A DNA stretch of 64,000 nt from an uncultured euryarchaeote (GTDB lineage: Archaea > Thermoplasmatota > Poseidoniia > Poseidoniales > Poseidoniaceae). A model generated the notes under the pieces. It made no database searches, was not told the origin of the DNA, and worked only from the letters and a program-made list of their open reading frames with translations. The position numbers were made by a program, and so were the translations under genes. The stretch lies in contig CALBIL010000039.1 of assembly GCA_937892945.1 (NCBI GenBank), positions 69,272 to 133,271 of the forward strand, read 5' to 3'. This document shows positions 44,928 to 55,320 of the stretch, piece by piece (within the stretch, counting starts at the first letter, position 1; each line of letters opens with the position of its first letter).

Positions 44928-47900
44928 GTGATCCCATGTTTAACCTACCAGACGGAAACCCAATCGAAGAAAAAATAAAGCTCGGCGACGGTATAATTCA
45001 GCCGTTTGACAATGGCGTGATTAGCACGTGGATTGGCCGACGAAAAACACCTGCTGGCCATCGCCTTGTTCGTGCTGGTCGAATCATCGGTTGGCTTTCC
45101 GAATCGGAAAAAGGTAAGGTTTTACTGGGCGGAAAAGAGGCCAGGCAAAGACTTGAAGAAATCGAATCTCAAGATTCGTTTAAATTTACTGCAGGTTCCT
45201 ATTCACTTACTGGACTTGGAAGTGTTGCTGAAGTCGTTCCTGAGGCTTTTGAATTCGCAGCAGACCGCCAAGGGTTATTGCCTCGTGGTGACGCTCTTCA
45301 ACGCTTGATGAGCCGCGACCTTTCTGCAGTATTACGTGTACTCATTGAACAAGACACAGTTCGCGGCGGTATCGTCGTGGACCAGGGGATGTTGATTGAT
45401 TCGGTTGGAGAGTTACCGGCCGACCCAGAGAGTCTTTCTGCTCAAATCCATTCAACCCTTTCCGATATGCGGATGGAAGGTTTGAATGGTGGTCTCGGAC
45501 TTAATGGTTCAAGTCATTGGACTCTTCATACGAATGACGGGGCTCTTCTTCTCGCAGAATCGGGTGATATCTCGATTGGAGTATGGACTGAATCCAATAC
45601 CAATCACGCACGACTTATCTCATCTGCATCTGGTCTTCTTGATGGAGAAATAGGTGCAGTTGGTGTTCGAGGCGCCCCTCTTGCAGAAGGCTTTGTGTTG
45701 AGAGAAGGACGAGGTGGCCCCGATGCAATTCTTTCGATGCTTACAGCTGCTGTAAAAGAAGAAGTTACTGGGTATTTACAAGCGGGTCAATCAGCGCAGG
45801 CAGTATCCGTTCTCTTGTCAAGAGGTATTCCAGTTGGAATCTCTGCACCTGAAGGAGATTCTTTAGAAGATGCAATGCTTAAATTCACTGATTCGAAATG
45901 GATCTTGAAACTTCACCGTCTACCCGTGGGAAGTATTGTTTCTCGCGACTCAGGGACCATTGACACATTCAGCCTCGATATGTTCCATGAATTATTGGTC
46001 GTGCTTCGAACCCGCTCCGAAAGCAGAAGGGCGAACCTCAAACTGAAACTAAATGATTTGTTTGGTTTTGAAATCGGCATGGATGTGCTCCGAACCAGTA
46101 GAGCTTCAGTTAAATTTGTTGAAACGATTGAAGAAGTGAGTGATGGTCTTGGCGGGGAGGCTGCACAACCTATAGCCGTTGATTCAGGTCTTCGTAGACG
46201 GTTAGAAGCTGCCGACCATCGTATTGATGAATTGGAGAAAGAGAAAGCAGTACTCTCTGGCCGCCTTGACGAATCTCATTCTGCAAAGAATGCAGCACAA
46301 ATCCTTGCGAGAGAGGCGAGTGAGTCTCGAATGGAATCCATCACGAAAATCGAAAAGAACAATTCATCTCTCGATAAGATGCAACTGGACCTCTCGGAAT
46401 CACGTGCAACGAGCGAACAAGCAGAAAACCGTGCTGAACGACTCGTAAAGCGAGTCAATGAACTCGAGCACCAAGTAAGCGTTCGAGCTTCGGAACTTGC
46501 CAAAGCACTCGGAGATGCAACCTCGAGTGAAGCTTTACGTTCCGCCATCGAAGAATTGGCCTTGAAAGAATCACAGTTAAATGCAGACTTAGCGGCAGGA
46601 AGTGATCGATTATCGACCATACGCCAACAAGCAGATGACGATGAACGTCGTTTGCGTGTTCTCCAAGAACAGGTTGAAGCAACCCGTGAACGGCATACTC
46701 GAGCTCAAGCCGAATCAATGCTGATGGAAGAAAAAATCCATTCCCATACATCCGAATTAGAATCAATTGATGCTGAAGCAAAGGCCTCGCGCCGACGTTC
46801 AGAAGAAGACCGTACCCGACTTGCTACTGATGAGGCACGTCAGGCACAAGTTCAGGCTGAACTTCGTGAATTAATGACTGAACGACGACAAACGTTGCGT
46901 GAACTCGGTGATTTGGGCGCACGACGTGGTCATGCCGAGGCAGAATTAGTTTCACTTGTTGAACGGGCTGAAGCCCTTTCACAAGCTCATGAAGAAGCAT
47001 TATCGGATATTCAAGAAGCGGAACGTCTGCGTGCTCGTTTAGCTGAAGAACCTCTGGCTCAAGCCTTGCTTGATGATGCCTCGACCTTTGAGGGCCTCGG
47101 CCCAGTCCTTGAACGACTCGAAAATGCACGAGTACTTGGTTACTCAGTCACTCTTCTCGACCGTGCCGTTGAACGTGGATTGCAAGTGATTCAAACTACA
47201 GTAGACCATGTGGCTGCAACCCCTCGGCATCTTCTTTCAAGTGAAGTCATGACTTTACTCGAGCGTCAAGTTCCTCAAACTGCAGGTGCAGTTCGTGGTC
47301 TTGCTCGATGGTCTGTTCAACAAAGGCTTGAGCATCAACTTGGTGAAACAGTAGGCAATGTCGTTATTGATTTGGAGCATCTGTTGGAAGATTTCGATCG
47401 TTCAATTACAATGCTTCGGCGTCTTCGTAATGTCCTTGAACAACTTGTTCGACTGGGTGCACCTCCTGAAGAAGTCGAAGCATTGCTCAATAATTGTTCA
47501 CGTCCAGAAGCACTCCCAAGTATCGCACAAGCTACTCGAAAGTTGATTCAAGTTGCACTTGATGATATTTATCTTGAAGCTGACCAACGTGATGCTGGTG
47601 AGGCAATCGCCCTTGAAGAAACCGCCCGTGTTCTGGAAGAATTGATTACGCAACTCGATGCATCAGGCTTGGCAGATGGAGTCCCACGAGGAATGCTTTG
47701 GGAATTCCAAAGAGATGGATTGTTACCTTATGAGCGAAACTCCGTACCAGATGCTCAACGTACACCGGTTGAAGAAGAGATGCTCACCGATATGGAGTCG
47801 AGCCTTGCGGGACCAGTTCCAGTGTCATTAGATGCAGTGAAGGAAGAATCAACAATTGATGATGCCGGATGGGAAAGTATGCCAGTTCCGGTTGATGAAG

Positions 47901-48112
47901 GAGTTGACAATGAAACCATGACTTCCTCTGACGACCTTACCTCGAACATGGCAACATCGTCGGTTGACCAAAGTGATGAACGTGCACATCTGGAAGCGGA
48001 ATTAGCGCGTTTAGATGCATCTTGGAATCATCGGCAAGAACCTGCAGTAGAACAAGCAGTTGATCCTGCTTTAGCAGCCCTTGAAGCCCGATTATCAGGC
48101 CTTGATTTCTGA
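44924..48112 (+). CDS. Roadblock-like and coiled-coil giant protein
   Basis: 1062 residues, GTG start inside the previous stop; ATG 44936 is possible. Residues of about 130-250 look like another Roadblock domain (GGIVVDQGMLIDSVGELPAD, then HWTLHTNDGALLL). Residues of about 420-710 form a long coiled coil with SMC-like heptads (LEKEKAVLSGRLDESH, LVKRVNELEHQVSVRASEL). A helical region without coiled coil follows (710-940), then an acidic tail ending LEARLSGLDF. No Walker motifs, so not an SMC ATPase. Coupling to a stand-alone Roadblock protein suggests a scaffold working with a small GTPase, perhaps in shape, division or transport. Confidence 0.6.
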   Translation: MSDPMFNLPDGNPIEEKIKLGDGIIQPFDNGVISTWIGRRKTPAGHRLVRAGRIIGWLSESEKGKVLLGGKEARQRLEEIESQDSFKFTAGSYSLTGLGSVAEVVPEAFEFAADRQGLLPRGDALQRLMSRDLSAVLRVLIEQDTVRGGIVVDQGMLIDSVGELPADPESLSAQIHSTLSDMRMEGLNGGLGLNGSSHWTLHTNDGALLLAESGDISIGVWTESNTNHARLISSASGLLDGEIGAVGVRGAPLAEGFVLREGRGGPDAILSMLTAAVKEEVTGYLQAGQSAQAVSVLLSRGIPVGISAPEGDSLEDAMLKFTDSKWILKLHRLPVGSIVSRDSGTIDTFSLDMFHELLVVLRTRSESRRANLKLKLNDLFGFEIGMDVLRTSRASVKFVETIEEVSDGLGGEAAQPIAVDSGLRRRLEAADHRIDELEKEKAVLSGRLDESHSAKNAAQILAREASESRMESITKIEKNNSSLDKMQLDLSESRATSEQAENRAERLVKRVNELEHQVSVRASELAKALGDATSSEALRSAIEELALKESQLNADLAAGSDRLSTIRQQADDDERRLRVLQEQVEATRERHTRAQAESMLMEEKIHSHTSELESIDAEAKASRRRSEEDRTRLATDEARQAQVQAELRELMTERRQTLRELGDLGARRGHAEAELVSLVERAEALSQAHEEALSDIQEAERLRARLAEEPLAQALLDDASTFEGLGPVLERLENARVLGYSVTLLDRAVERGLQVIQTTVDHVAATPRHLLSSEVMTLLERQVPQTAGAVRGLARWSVQQRLEHQLGETVGNVVIDLEHLLEDFDRSITMLRRLRNVLEQLVRLGAPPEEVEALLNNCSRPEALPSIAQATRKLIQVALDDIYLEADQRDAGEAIALEETARVLEELITQLDASGLADGVPRGMLWEFQRDGLLPYERNSVPDAQRTPVEEEMLTDMESSLAGPVPVSLDAVKEESTIDDAGWESMPVPVDEGVDNETMTSSDDLTSNMATSSVDQSDERAHLEAELARLDASWNHRQEPAVEQAVDPALAALEARLSGLDF

Positions 48113-48121
48113 GGTGGACCC

Positions 48122-48367
48122 ATGTCATCTGAAACAAATACTCTTCTTTTACGAGAAGAAACGCCTGGAAAGCGATATCCACTTTTTGTAGAACGCCTTC
48201 TTTTGGTTTTGGTTGTGATTGGTTCAATCGTTCTTCACTCAAAAGTTCTCGAAACGATTGATGGAGTATTCGGTACATTCGTTGCCTGGTGTGGATTGCC
48301 AATGTTTCTGCTACTCTGTGCAGAATTATTCGGACGCATGGTCCAAATCCTCCAGTCGGATTCGTAA
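48122..48367 (+). CDS. Small two-helix membrane protein
   Basis: 81 residues with GAGGTG five nt before the ATG. Two membrane helices (LLLVLVVIGSIVLHS and GTFVAWCGLPMFLLLCAEL) after an acidic/basic N-terminus. It follows the coiled-coil gene by 9 nt and may anchor it to the membrane. Its stop abuts the convergent gene. Confidence 0.55.
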   Translation: MSSETNTLLLREETPGKRYPLFVERLLLVLVVIGSIVLHSKVLETIDGVFGTFVAWCGLPMFLLLCAELFGRMVQILQSDS

Positions 48368-49582
48368 CTAAATCTCAACGATTTCTTTACTTGGTGAACC
48401 GCCATCTTGTGCCCTTCGAGCATAAATCAATCCCCATATCCGTTCCCATGGGACGAAGAATCTCAGTAATGCCATGATGCTCAAGAACATCGCTGCAGAA
48501 ATAACCAATCCGTACGTGAGTGATAATTCAATGGATTCAGAAATTTGACCTGCCCATTGACTGCCCGTTGAATCTTTGACAATGTCTAAAAGAACACTAT
48601 GGAACCCGAGGGCCACCATTGTTGCAATTCCAGTTAATCCAAGGAAACCAAAAGTGTGTTTGAGGTGAGTATTGAGAACATTATCCATCTGTCGAACATA
48701 TTCAGGGTCTCGCTTACATGATTCTGGAAGACGATATGCATATTCCAAATAACGGATTACACCGTATGATGACTCTTGGAACACCATGATGAGAATTGCA
48801 ATCATGATGAGAGCGAATTGCTCTTTCGTCACCAACATCAAACCAAGTATGCCAACAGTAGGTTCACTAAATTGTGCTCCAATGACACTGACTGAATCAC
48901 CATAGTCTCCGAGTTGACCATTGATTAGTGGGAATGCAAGTATGGCGTGGATGCCAAGGAACAAAAGTGTGAACCCAATAGCCCAAGCAATTGAACGGCG
49001 AGAAAGGCCCCATATTCCTCGAACACCCATGATGACAGGTAAAAGGTAAAGGAAGAGAATCATCAACGACAAAATCATCAGCAGAGGCCATTCTAAAGTG
49101 CTAAGTTCACTTGAGTTCGGTAAACGCAAATCGAAACTAAACAACATCCCAGTGATCCACGAAAGCAAAAGTTGACCGACTAATGCGACAATTAACGTGA
49201 TGATGAAACCTAACTTCACGCGTTGTTGAACTACGGGTGTTTGGAAAGCAAGCAGAGCCATTCCTCCACCAAGAATTGATCCAAGAACCAAAGGAACGAA
49301 GAAACGAGCTAAACCAGTTCGTCCTTCACCAGTGAGCCAATCTCCGATTGGTAATTGATCTCCGATGAGTACTTCAATTGTATCGAAAAGCATTGTGTGG
49401 TCAATTGACCCGACAACATACGTGGATACAACTTCAAGGTACATTCCAATCAATGCTACAGTTGCAATAACCTGTAAAGTAATAATTTGCCATTGCTTTC
49501 GAAGCATCTTCAGATGCAATGTACGAGGGTGAATCGCCCCAGTAAGTGTCACATCACCTTGCAGTCCCACATCTTCAGCCAT
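48368..49582 (-). CDS. Polytopic membrane protein of the DUF58 cluster
   Basis: 404 residues with about eight membrane helices (for example IITLQVIATVALIGMYL, FFVPLVLGSILGGGMALLAF, AIGFTLLFLGIHAILAF). A soluble loop of about 45 residues (YRLPESCKRDPEYVRQMD) precedes the last three helices. No family recognised. It starts 1 nt after the DUF58 gene, so the three genes DUF4350-DUF58-this one are one operon. Confidence 0.6.
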   Translation of the reverse strand: MAEDVGLQGDVTLTGAIHPRTLHLKMLRKQWQIITLQVIATVALIGMYLEVVSTYVVGSIDHTMLFDTIEVLIGDQLPIGDWLTGEGRTGLARFFVPLVLGSILGGGMALLAFQTPVVQQRVKLGFIITLIVALVGQLLLSWITGMLFSFDLRLPNSSELSTLEWPLLMILSLMILFLYLLPVIMGVRGIWGLSRRSIAWAIGFTLLFLGIHAILAFPLINGQLGDYGDSVSVIGAQFSEPTVGILGLMLVTKEQFALIMIAILIMVFQESSYGVIRYLEYAYRLPESCKRDPEYVRQMDNVLNTHLKHTFGFLGLTGIATMVALGFHSVLLDIVKDSTGSQWAGQISESIELSLTYGLVISAAMFLSIMALLRFFVPWERIWGLIYARRAQDGGSPSKEIVEI

Positions 49583-49583
49583 T

Positions 49584-50837
49584 TCAGTACCCCCTCACTT
49601 GCATCAATGCTTGTGACAAATCCATGTCCGGCATCCAATCAATGACCATTGCACCAGAGCCAGCTAATGTTGTCAATCGGTTTTGGCGTTCAAGTTTGAG
49701 AACTTCATAGGACATACGAGGTATACGACTTACTAAACGTTCAAAATCAATACTTGAAGGCGAGAGAACAGTTACTTCGTGACCACGCCCAACAAGATCT
49801 CGTACGGCTGCAGGCACCGTTCCATCTCCTTCACAAGAAGAGATGATGAACACTGGACTTCCTCTACTAAAACGACCGCTGAGGGAATTCGTTACAGCTT
49901 GTAATGGCATCTTTCCTTTTGGAGATACGCCAGCAAGTGCACTGAGGATTTTGAAATATTGTTTGTCACCAGTATCTGGCGGGAGGTACGAAAGACTGTC
50001 ATCAAATATGGCTAAAGCCACCGAATCACGCCGTTTGAGGAAGAAAGCTGCAAGACTCGCTGCTGAGACGGTTCCCATTTCAAGTGGATTTTTGAGTACC
50101 GTTCCAATACGTGCAATGTCTCGACTGTCCAAGAGGATATACAAGTCCGTTACCGCATCACGACATTTTTCGTTCACCATCAACTCACCAGTTCGAGCAT
50201 ATGCTTTCCAATTGATGTTCTTGAATGGGTCGCCTGGGACATATTCTCGGAGCGAGTAAAACTCTGAACCTTGACCAGGTGTTCTCAAAGTTGTAGCACC
50301 AGTATACATTTTCGGAGTTCGAGACCGAAGGAATGCTTCCTCAACTTCTTTGATTTGTGGGAAGATAACGATATCACTATGGTGGTCGACATACATTTCA
50401 TCGACGCCAAGATTGAATGTATTTCGTGAGCGAAGTGAAACTGGCCCAATGGAATAATGTCCTCTCAAAGGGCAGCGCAGGACATATCGAATCCGCGCAC
50501 TTTCCCCCGGGCGTAGATTCAAACGCATTTGATTGAGCCCACTCCGTAGTTTCATTTCGTGAGGGATATTGTCGTAGACTTCCAAGAGTTGGGTATTTCG
50601 ATTTGAACGGTTCGTGACCAAGAGTTCAACATACAAATCATCACCCTTGTAGAGATTATCTGCTGAAAGAGTTCTCTGAACTTCAACATCACCATGGCCA
50701 GAGATCCAAGAATTGACGACGATAAATGCAATGAACGCAATTCCAAGAATCATCATTTGCAGATTTGCAATCATCATGCCGATAAGAATCAGCGCGATAC
50801 CACCTGTGAATGTGAATGAAGCCTTACGTGTCCACAT
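49584..50837 (-). CDS. DUF58 domain protein (vWA-like, membrane-anchored)
   Basis: 417 residues. Two membrane helices at the N-terminus, an Ig-like beta region, then the DUF58 signature FYSLREYVPGDPFKNINWKA followed by a von Willebrand A-like fold (DLYILLDSRD). DUF58 proteins usually accompany MoxR AAA ATPases and act in envelope or complex maturation. Here the neighbours are a DUF4350 protein and a membrane protein, with no MoxR in the window. The ribosome site TGAGGTGA is visible on the reverse strand. Confidence 0.85.
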   Translation of the reverse strand: MWTRKASFTFTGGIALILIGMMIANLQMMILGIAFIAFIVVNSWISGHGDVEVQRTLSADNLYKGDDLYVELLVTNRSNRNTQLLEVYDNIPHEMKLRSGLNQMRLNLRPGESARIRYVLRCPLRGHYSIGPVSLRSRNTFNLGVDEMYVDHHSDIVIFPQIKEVEEAFLRSRTPKMYTGATTLRTPGQGSEFYSLREYVPGDPFKNINWKAYARTGELMVNEKCRDAVTDLYILLDSRDIARIGTVLKNPLEMGTVSAASLAAFFLKRRDSVALAIFDDSLSYLPPDTGDKQYFKILSALAGVSPKGKMPLQAVTNSLSGRFSRGSPVFIISSCEGDGTVPAAVRDLVGRGHEVTVLSPSSIDFERLVSRIPRMSYEVLKLERQNRLTTLAGSGAMVIDWMPDMDLSQALMQVRGY

Positions 50838-50846
50838 AGTCTCACC

Positions 50847-52481
50847 TCAGGTGCGTCCCCACGCTTTGATTCGTTTGACGACTGCCACCGTCTGCTCGAG
50901 TGAATATTTGGTTGGTTCAATTGCGAACTTTGCCAACACCGGGTCGTTGATGAGAGATACTAACTCTCGAGCAGGCATTGCATGGAATTCTTCACGGCTC
51001 AAACCATTTTGGTTTCGAACTTTAGAGAGGAATACTTGTCGGATTTTATCGGTTTTAGCGTAGTATGTGTACCGGTTCGCATCTCCAAAGCCATAGTAAA
51101 TGATACTAAACACGTGACGCCATGGTTCCGGGTCTCGCTTCTTGATGAGAACTGCTTCAAAGGCAATAAAGAGTACGAGGAAGAGCAACATCATGGCTAA
51201 TCCTTCGCCAGTGAAATAGACCAAAAGAAAGTAAACAGTATTGTAAGAATCTGCTAATAAGGCATTTTGGGGGTGACGAGATTCATCAAAAATTACCATG
51301 GCATTTTCTGCGGGTTGTCCTTCTTCACCGATATTCGTTGACATTAGGGCTTCAGCAATGAAATCCATTGCCCATTTCCGATTATCATTTGCAGGTATAC
51401 ATTTCTCATTGCTTGTGACGCAATCATTCGTCCCATACAAAGGGTCGTTTGGGTCGTTGAAACCTTCATAGTCGTAAATGGCATTAATCAGAGCAGAACC
51501 ATCAGCCATGAACACAATACGGCCACCTTCATCGGGGTCGCAAGATTTTTGTGCACATGCTTCGATGCTCAAATTAAATTGGCCCCACAAATCGGGAGTT
51601 TCAGAAGTTTGTTCATTTCCTACCCAGATCTCTCCATCTCCATTGACATCGACGGTTGCTTCATTACTGGTCACAGCTCGAATAGAAACTTCAGAAAGAG
51701 CACCGCTTACACCAGGGATGAGTTCCAAGGCAGTGATATTGTTCAGCAGTAACTGGTATGTTGCGTTATACTGGATTTCACCATTCACCCAGTGCTGGGA
51801 GCACAAACCAGCATCTTCGAGAGGCATGGCTCTTCCGTTCAATGCTCTACAAGGGTGAGCGCCTTCGCCATTTATTCCACTCCAACGGTCATGGACAGAG
51901 AGGGTTGCAGGGTCGACACTACTCCCGTTCATTCCACAAGGTGTCGCTTGCATACACATCCAAATATAGTTGTAATCGAGTTCTTCGACATAGGTTGTAT
52001 CGTAAAGTTGGTAACCAGTGTAACGCACACCATAGGCTTGAGCGATACTTCCAGCAAATCCATAATCATCAAGAACCAGAGCAGTACCTCCTGCATCAAC
52101 AAACTCGACGATTGCATCAATTTCCGAAGGAGAGTAACCGTCTTCTGCTGCAATGGTGATGAACCCATCACTGTCAAATTGAGGGAGTGAAAGTGTATCG
52201 CGTTCTACGCCAGCAAGAATGTAAGTTGTATTACGAGGGTCTTCTATATCTGCTAGCAAGAGTGGGCTGCTCACCAATGAACTTGTTTTGATGCCCATGT
52301 CTTTGATGTCTTGTCGAAATGCTGACATGTCATTCCAATCATCATCGTAAGCCGACAATTGGTTAGTATTGGACAGATTCACAAAGTTAAGCAAAATACT
52401 CGTTAGCAAAAGAAACATTACGATCCAGAACGCGGCTTGTAGGCCGATTCTTCGGTAATTGAGGTTTGCGTTGTCGAGCAT
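50847..52481 (-). CDS. DUF4350-like membrane protein
   Basis: 544 residues. One membrane helix near the N-terminus (AAFWIVMFLLLTSILLNFV), an extracellular domain with DAGGTALVLDDYGFAGSIAQAYG resembling the DUF4350/GATase-like fold, a second helix (TVYFLLVYFTGEGLAMMLLFLV) and a cytoplasmic C-terminus. DUF4350 proteins commonly sit next to DUF58 and MoxR genes. GGTGAC precedes the ATG. The 125 nt upstream to the PRC-barrel gene hold its promoter; nothing else seen. Confidence 0.7.
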   Translation of the reverse strand: MLDNANLNYRRIGLQAAFWIVMFLLLTSILLNFVNLSNTNQLSAYDDDWNDMSAFRQDIKDMGIKTSSLVSSPLLLADIEDPRNTTYILAGVERDTLSLPQFDSDGFITIAAEDGYSPSEIDAIVEFVDAGGTALVLDDYGFAGSIAQAYGVRYTGYQLYDTTYVEELDYNYIWMCMQATPCGMNGSSVDPATLSVHDRWSGINGEGAHPCRALNGRAMPLEDAGLCSQHWVNGEIQYNATYQLLLNNITALELIPGVSGALSEVSIRAVTSNEATVDVNGDGEIWVGNEQTSETPDLWGQFNLSIEACAQKSCDPDEGGRIVFMADGSALINAIYDYEGFNDPNDPLYGTNDCVTSNEKCIPANDNRKWAMDFIAEALMSTNIGEEGQPAENAMVIFDESRHPQNALLADSYNTVYFLLVYFTGEGLAMMLLFLVLFIAFEAVLIKKRDPEPWRHVFSIIYYGFGDANRYTYYAKTDKIRQVFLSKVRNQNGLSREEFHAMPARELVSLINDPVLAKFAIEPTKYSLEQTVAVVKRIKAWGRT

Positions 52482-52606
52482 GAGGTCACCTTCTAGAGCA
52501 CTGTTCCGACATACCCACGAGTTCCATTGGGTTTAGAAGGTTGTTATTTGATGGAAGGGAGATGCTCATTCAATGTGCCAATAAATCCGCGTAAAACAGT
52601 GCCTTA

Positions 52607-52846
52607 TTAGCGTTTCAAATGAACTTTTGAAGCAATACGAGCAACCTCATCAACCGGGATTTCCATCATCCCGTCAACCATCTCCCAAGGAAGTGCAGAC
52701 GGGTCAATATTTTCTTCGATCTTAACTCGAATTCCTGAGATTGAACCCGATTGTTTATCAAATATAATATCGCTAAGGATTCCGAGAAGTTGACTGTGTG
52801 AATCAATGACTTCACGGTCGATGATTTCACGTGCAAAGACAGCCAT
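52607..52846 (-). CDS. PRC-barrel domain protein
   Basis: 79 residues from ATG 52846 (GGGAGTGATT upstream); the longer frame to 52894 lacks support. The pattern MAVFAREIIDREVIDSHSQ, LGILSDIIFDKQSGSISGIRV fits a stand-alone PRC-barrel. Such small proteins in archaea include CdpB-type division proteins that partner SepF, and ribosome-maturation-like barrels. Its position behind cdc48 may be relevant but function is not proven. Confidence 0.75.
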   Translation of the reverse strand: MAVFAREIIDREVIDSHSQLLGILSDIIFDKQSGSISGIRVKIEENIDPSALPWEMVDGMMEIPVDEVARIASKVHLKR

Positions 52847-52916
52847 ACAAATCACTCCCAGTAACAGGTCAACCACATCGATGCAGCACATCAATGCGTC
52901 GATTCAAGAAACCGCC

Positions 52917-55142
52917 TCACATTGACTCCATGCCATATCCAGTATCTCGGTCTCGTTTGATATTGGAGAGGCCAGATGTCAACAAAGTTTCCATCTTTTG
53001 ATAGTAAGTGAGCATTTCTGCAGTTACTGTCGGGCGAACACGCTTGACGGCTTCTTCGAAATGTGACTTGGTGACTTTCTTCTTGTTTGCTCGCATACAA
53101 ATGAGTGCAGCTTCTCGGCATACTGCTTCAATATCAGCACCTGTGAATCCGTCGAGTCCGACCATAATATCCTTGAGTGAAAATTTCGATAATGGCATAC
53201 CTTCACTGTGAATCTTGAAAATCGTTTCACGTGCTCCTGCATCTGGGGGAGGAACGTGAAGAACTCGTTCAAATCGACCGCTGCGCATGAGAGCAGGGTC
53301 CAACATTTCGGGGCGATTGGTCGCAGCGACAACGATGACGCCATCGAGCGATTCTACACCATCCATGCTAGCGAGCAATTGATTGACGACTCGGTTACCA
53401 ACATCACTGCCTTCTGTTCCAGATGAAGAACGCCGACCGGCAATAGATTCGAATTCATCCAAGAAGATGATGGCAGGTGCTGATTGTTTTGCTTTCTTGA
53501 ATATTTCACGAATGCCACGTTCCGATTCGCCAACCCATTTCGAAATCATCTCCGGGCCTTTTATACTAATGAAATTGGCCTGAGCTTCGTTAGCAATTGC
53601 TTTGGCAAGTAATGTCTTTCCAGTCCCCGGTGCTCCGAACAGAACAATTCCACGCGGAGGCTTTATGCCAAAGTGTTCAAACAACTCTGGTTTTGTAAGT
53701 GGCCATTCAACGGATTCCTTTAGACGATCTTTGACTTCTTCTAATCCTCCAACTTCATCCCAAGTGACTTTAGGTATCTCAACATAAATCTCCCTCAATG
53801 CGGAAGGTTCGATGTCCTTAATCGCTTCACGGAAATCATCCATACGTACTTCCATCTTTTCGAGAACTTCCGGAGGTACAGTCTCTTCTTCCAAATCTAT
53901 TTCAGGGAGATAACGGCGCAAAGCCTTCATTGCGGATTCACGTACCAGAGCAGCTAAATCAGCCCCTACAAATCCATAGGTGTTGTCGAGTACCCAATCA
54001 ATTTCAAAGTCATCAGAAATTGGCATTTGACGAGTGTGCACATCCATGATTTCATTGCGTCCATCACGGTCAGGGACTCCAATTTCAATTTCACGGTCAA
54101 AGCGACCAGGTCGACGCAGTGCAGGATCGAGAGCATCTCTGCGATTGGTTGCACCGATGACGACAACATTGTCTCGCCCTTCCATGCCGTCCATGAGTGT
54201 AAGCATTTGAGCGACAACTCTTCGTTCAACTTCTCCACTCACTTCCTCACGCTTAGGGCAAATAGAGTCAATTTCGTCAATAAATATGATTGCAGGGGCA
54301 TTTTCTGCTGCTTCATCAAAAATTTCTCGAAGTTGTTTTTCGGATTCTCCATAGTATTTGGAGATGATTTCGGGACCGTTAATACTCTTGAAATGGGCAT
54401 TGACTTCTGTAGCTACTGCTTTGGCAATCATTGTTTTACCCGTTCCAGGTGGGCCGTGAAGAAGAACTCCCTTTGGCGGATCAATACCGAGTCGACGGAA
54501 TAATTCTGGATGTTTGAGGGGGAGTTCAATCATCTCACGTACTTTTTGTAATTGTTGTCCGATTCCACCGATGTCTTCGTAGGTAATACCTTCAGTTTGA
54601 CCGGCATCGACATCGTCCACAGCTTCGTCTTTGATGACGATATCCGTATCGTTCGTGACTTTTACAATTCCTTTTGGCGTGGTTTGAATCACGGCAAACG
54701 GTAAGGCCTCTGCAAACAAGGTCATACCTGGGATGAAAATTCTATCTCCTTGAACAACTGGGCGCTTTGAAAGCCCCCGTCGAGCAAACCCTTCTATGCC
54801 AGGACCGAACTTGACTTTCTGTTTGTTGGCCATGACTGGGGAAAGGATGAGTTTGGTACATTCCTTTGCATCAACTTTGCTTACAGTCACACGGTCGCCA
54901 AGACTTACACCTGCATTTTTACGAATAATACCGTCGACGCGAATGATTTCCATCTTGGCATCTTCAGGCCGGCTGCGCCAATAAATAGCAGCAGTCGAGC
55001 GCTTTTCACCCTTGATTTCAACAATATCTCCGGGTTTCAATCCGAGATCATTTTCCCCTGAAATCCGGGCTCTACCATGACCTACATCAGACGGAATAGC
55101 TTTCGAGACACGCAACGACATTGTTTTTTGATCTTTCGCCAT
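52917..55142 (-). CDS. AAA+ ATPase of the CDC48/VCP (VAT) family
   Basis: 741 residues, typical length. An N-terminal double-psi barrel (residues 1-180) is followed by two AAA domains. The first has GPPGTGKT (about 229) and [10 protein letters not shown]; the second has GAPGTGKT (about 502) and [10 protein letters not shown]. Both have [14 protein letters not shown] and Arg-finger regions (RRPGRFD, MRSGRFE). It unfolds and extracts substrates, often feeding the proteasome. A TATA-like ATTAAATA lies about 36 nt before the ATG (55174-55181, reverse). Confidence 0.96.
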   Translation of the reverse strand: MAKDQKTMSLRVSKAIPSDVGHGRARISGENDLGLKPGDIVEIKGEKRSTAAIYWRSRPEDAKMEIIRVDGIIRKNAGVSLGDRVTVSKVDAKECTKLILSPVMANKQKVKFGPGIEGFARRGLSKRPVVQGDRIFIPGMTLFAEALPFAVIQTTPKGIVKVTNDTDIVIKDEAVDDVDAGQTEGITYEDIGGIGQQLQKVREMIELPLKHPELFRRLGIDPPKGVLLHGPPGTGKTMIAKAVATEVNAHFKSINGPEIISKYYGESEKQLREIFDEAAENAPAIIFIDEIDSICPKREEVSGEVERRVVAQMLTLMDGMEGRDNVVVIGATNRRDALDPALRRPGRFDREIEIGVPDRDGRNEIMDVHTRQMPISDDFEIDWVLDNTYGFVGADLAALVRESAMKALRRYLPEIDLEEETVPPEVLEKMEVRMDDFREAIKDIEPSALREIYVEIPKVTWDEVGGLEEVKDRLKESVEWPLTKPELFEHFGIKPPRGIVLFGAPGTGKTLLAKAIANEAQANFISIKGPEMISKWVGESERGIREIFKKAKQSAPAIIFLDEFESIAGRRSSSGTEGSDVGNRVVNQLLASMDGVESLDGVIVVAATNRPEMLDPALMRSGRFERVLHVPPPDAGARETIFKIHSEGMPLSKFSLKDIMVGLDGFTGADIEAVCREAALICMRANKKKVTKSHFEEAVKRVRPTVTAEMLTYYQKMETLLTSGLSNIKRDRDTGYGMESM

Positions 55143-55320
55143 ATTTTCACTTCCATTGTTGAACTGTCGAGCCTATTTAATGGTGGCCAGACCGCCTCTT
55201 CTCTGTTCGTTTCCGCCGGCCCCCTTTTAACCTTAAGATAAAAAACGATGGTAATTCTTGAGAATTTTTCCGTTTGAATCTTTCCATCAATTTCAAGAAG
55301 GGCGTTCCATTGGACCTGAT
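55143..55320. promoter_or_regulatory. Divergent promoter region cdc48 / aldehyde dehydrogenase
   Basis: 178 nt between divergent starts. Reverse: TATA-like ATTAAATA at 55174-55181 for cdc48. Forward: an AT-rich block from 55226 to 55245, including TAAGATAAAAAA, could be the TATA box of the dehydrogenase gene. No hairpin or repeat stands out. Confidence 0.35.
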
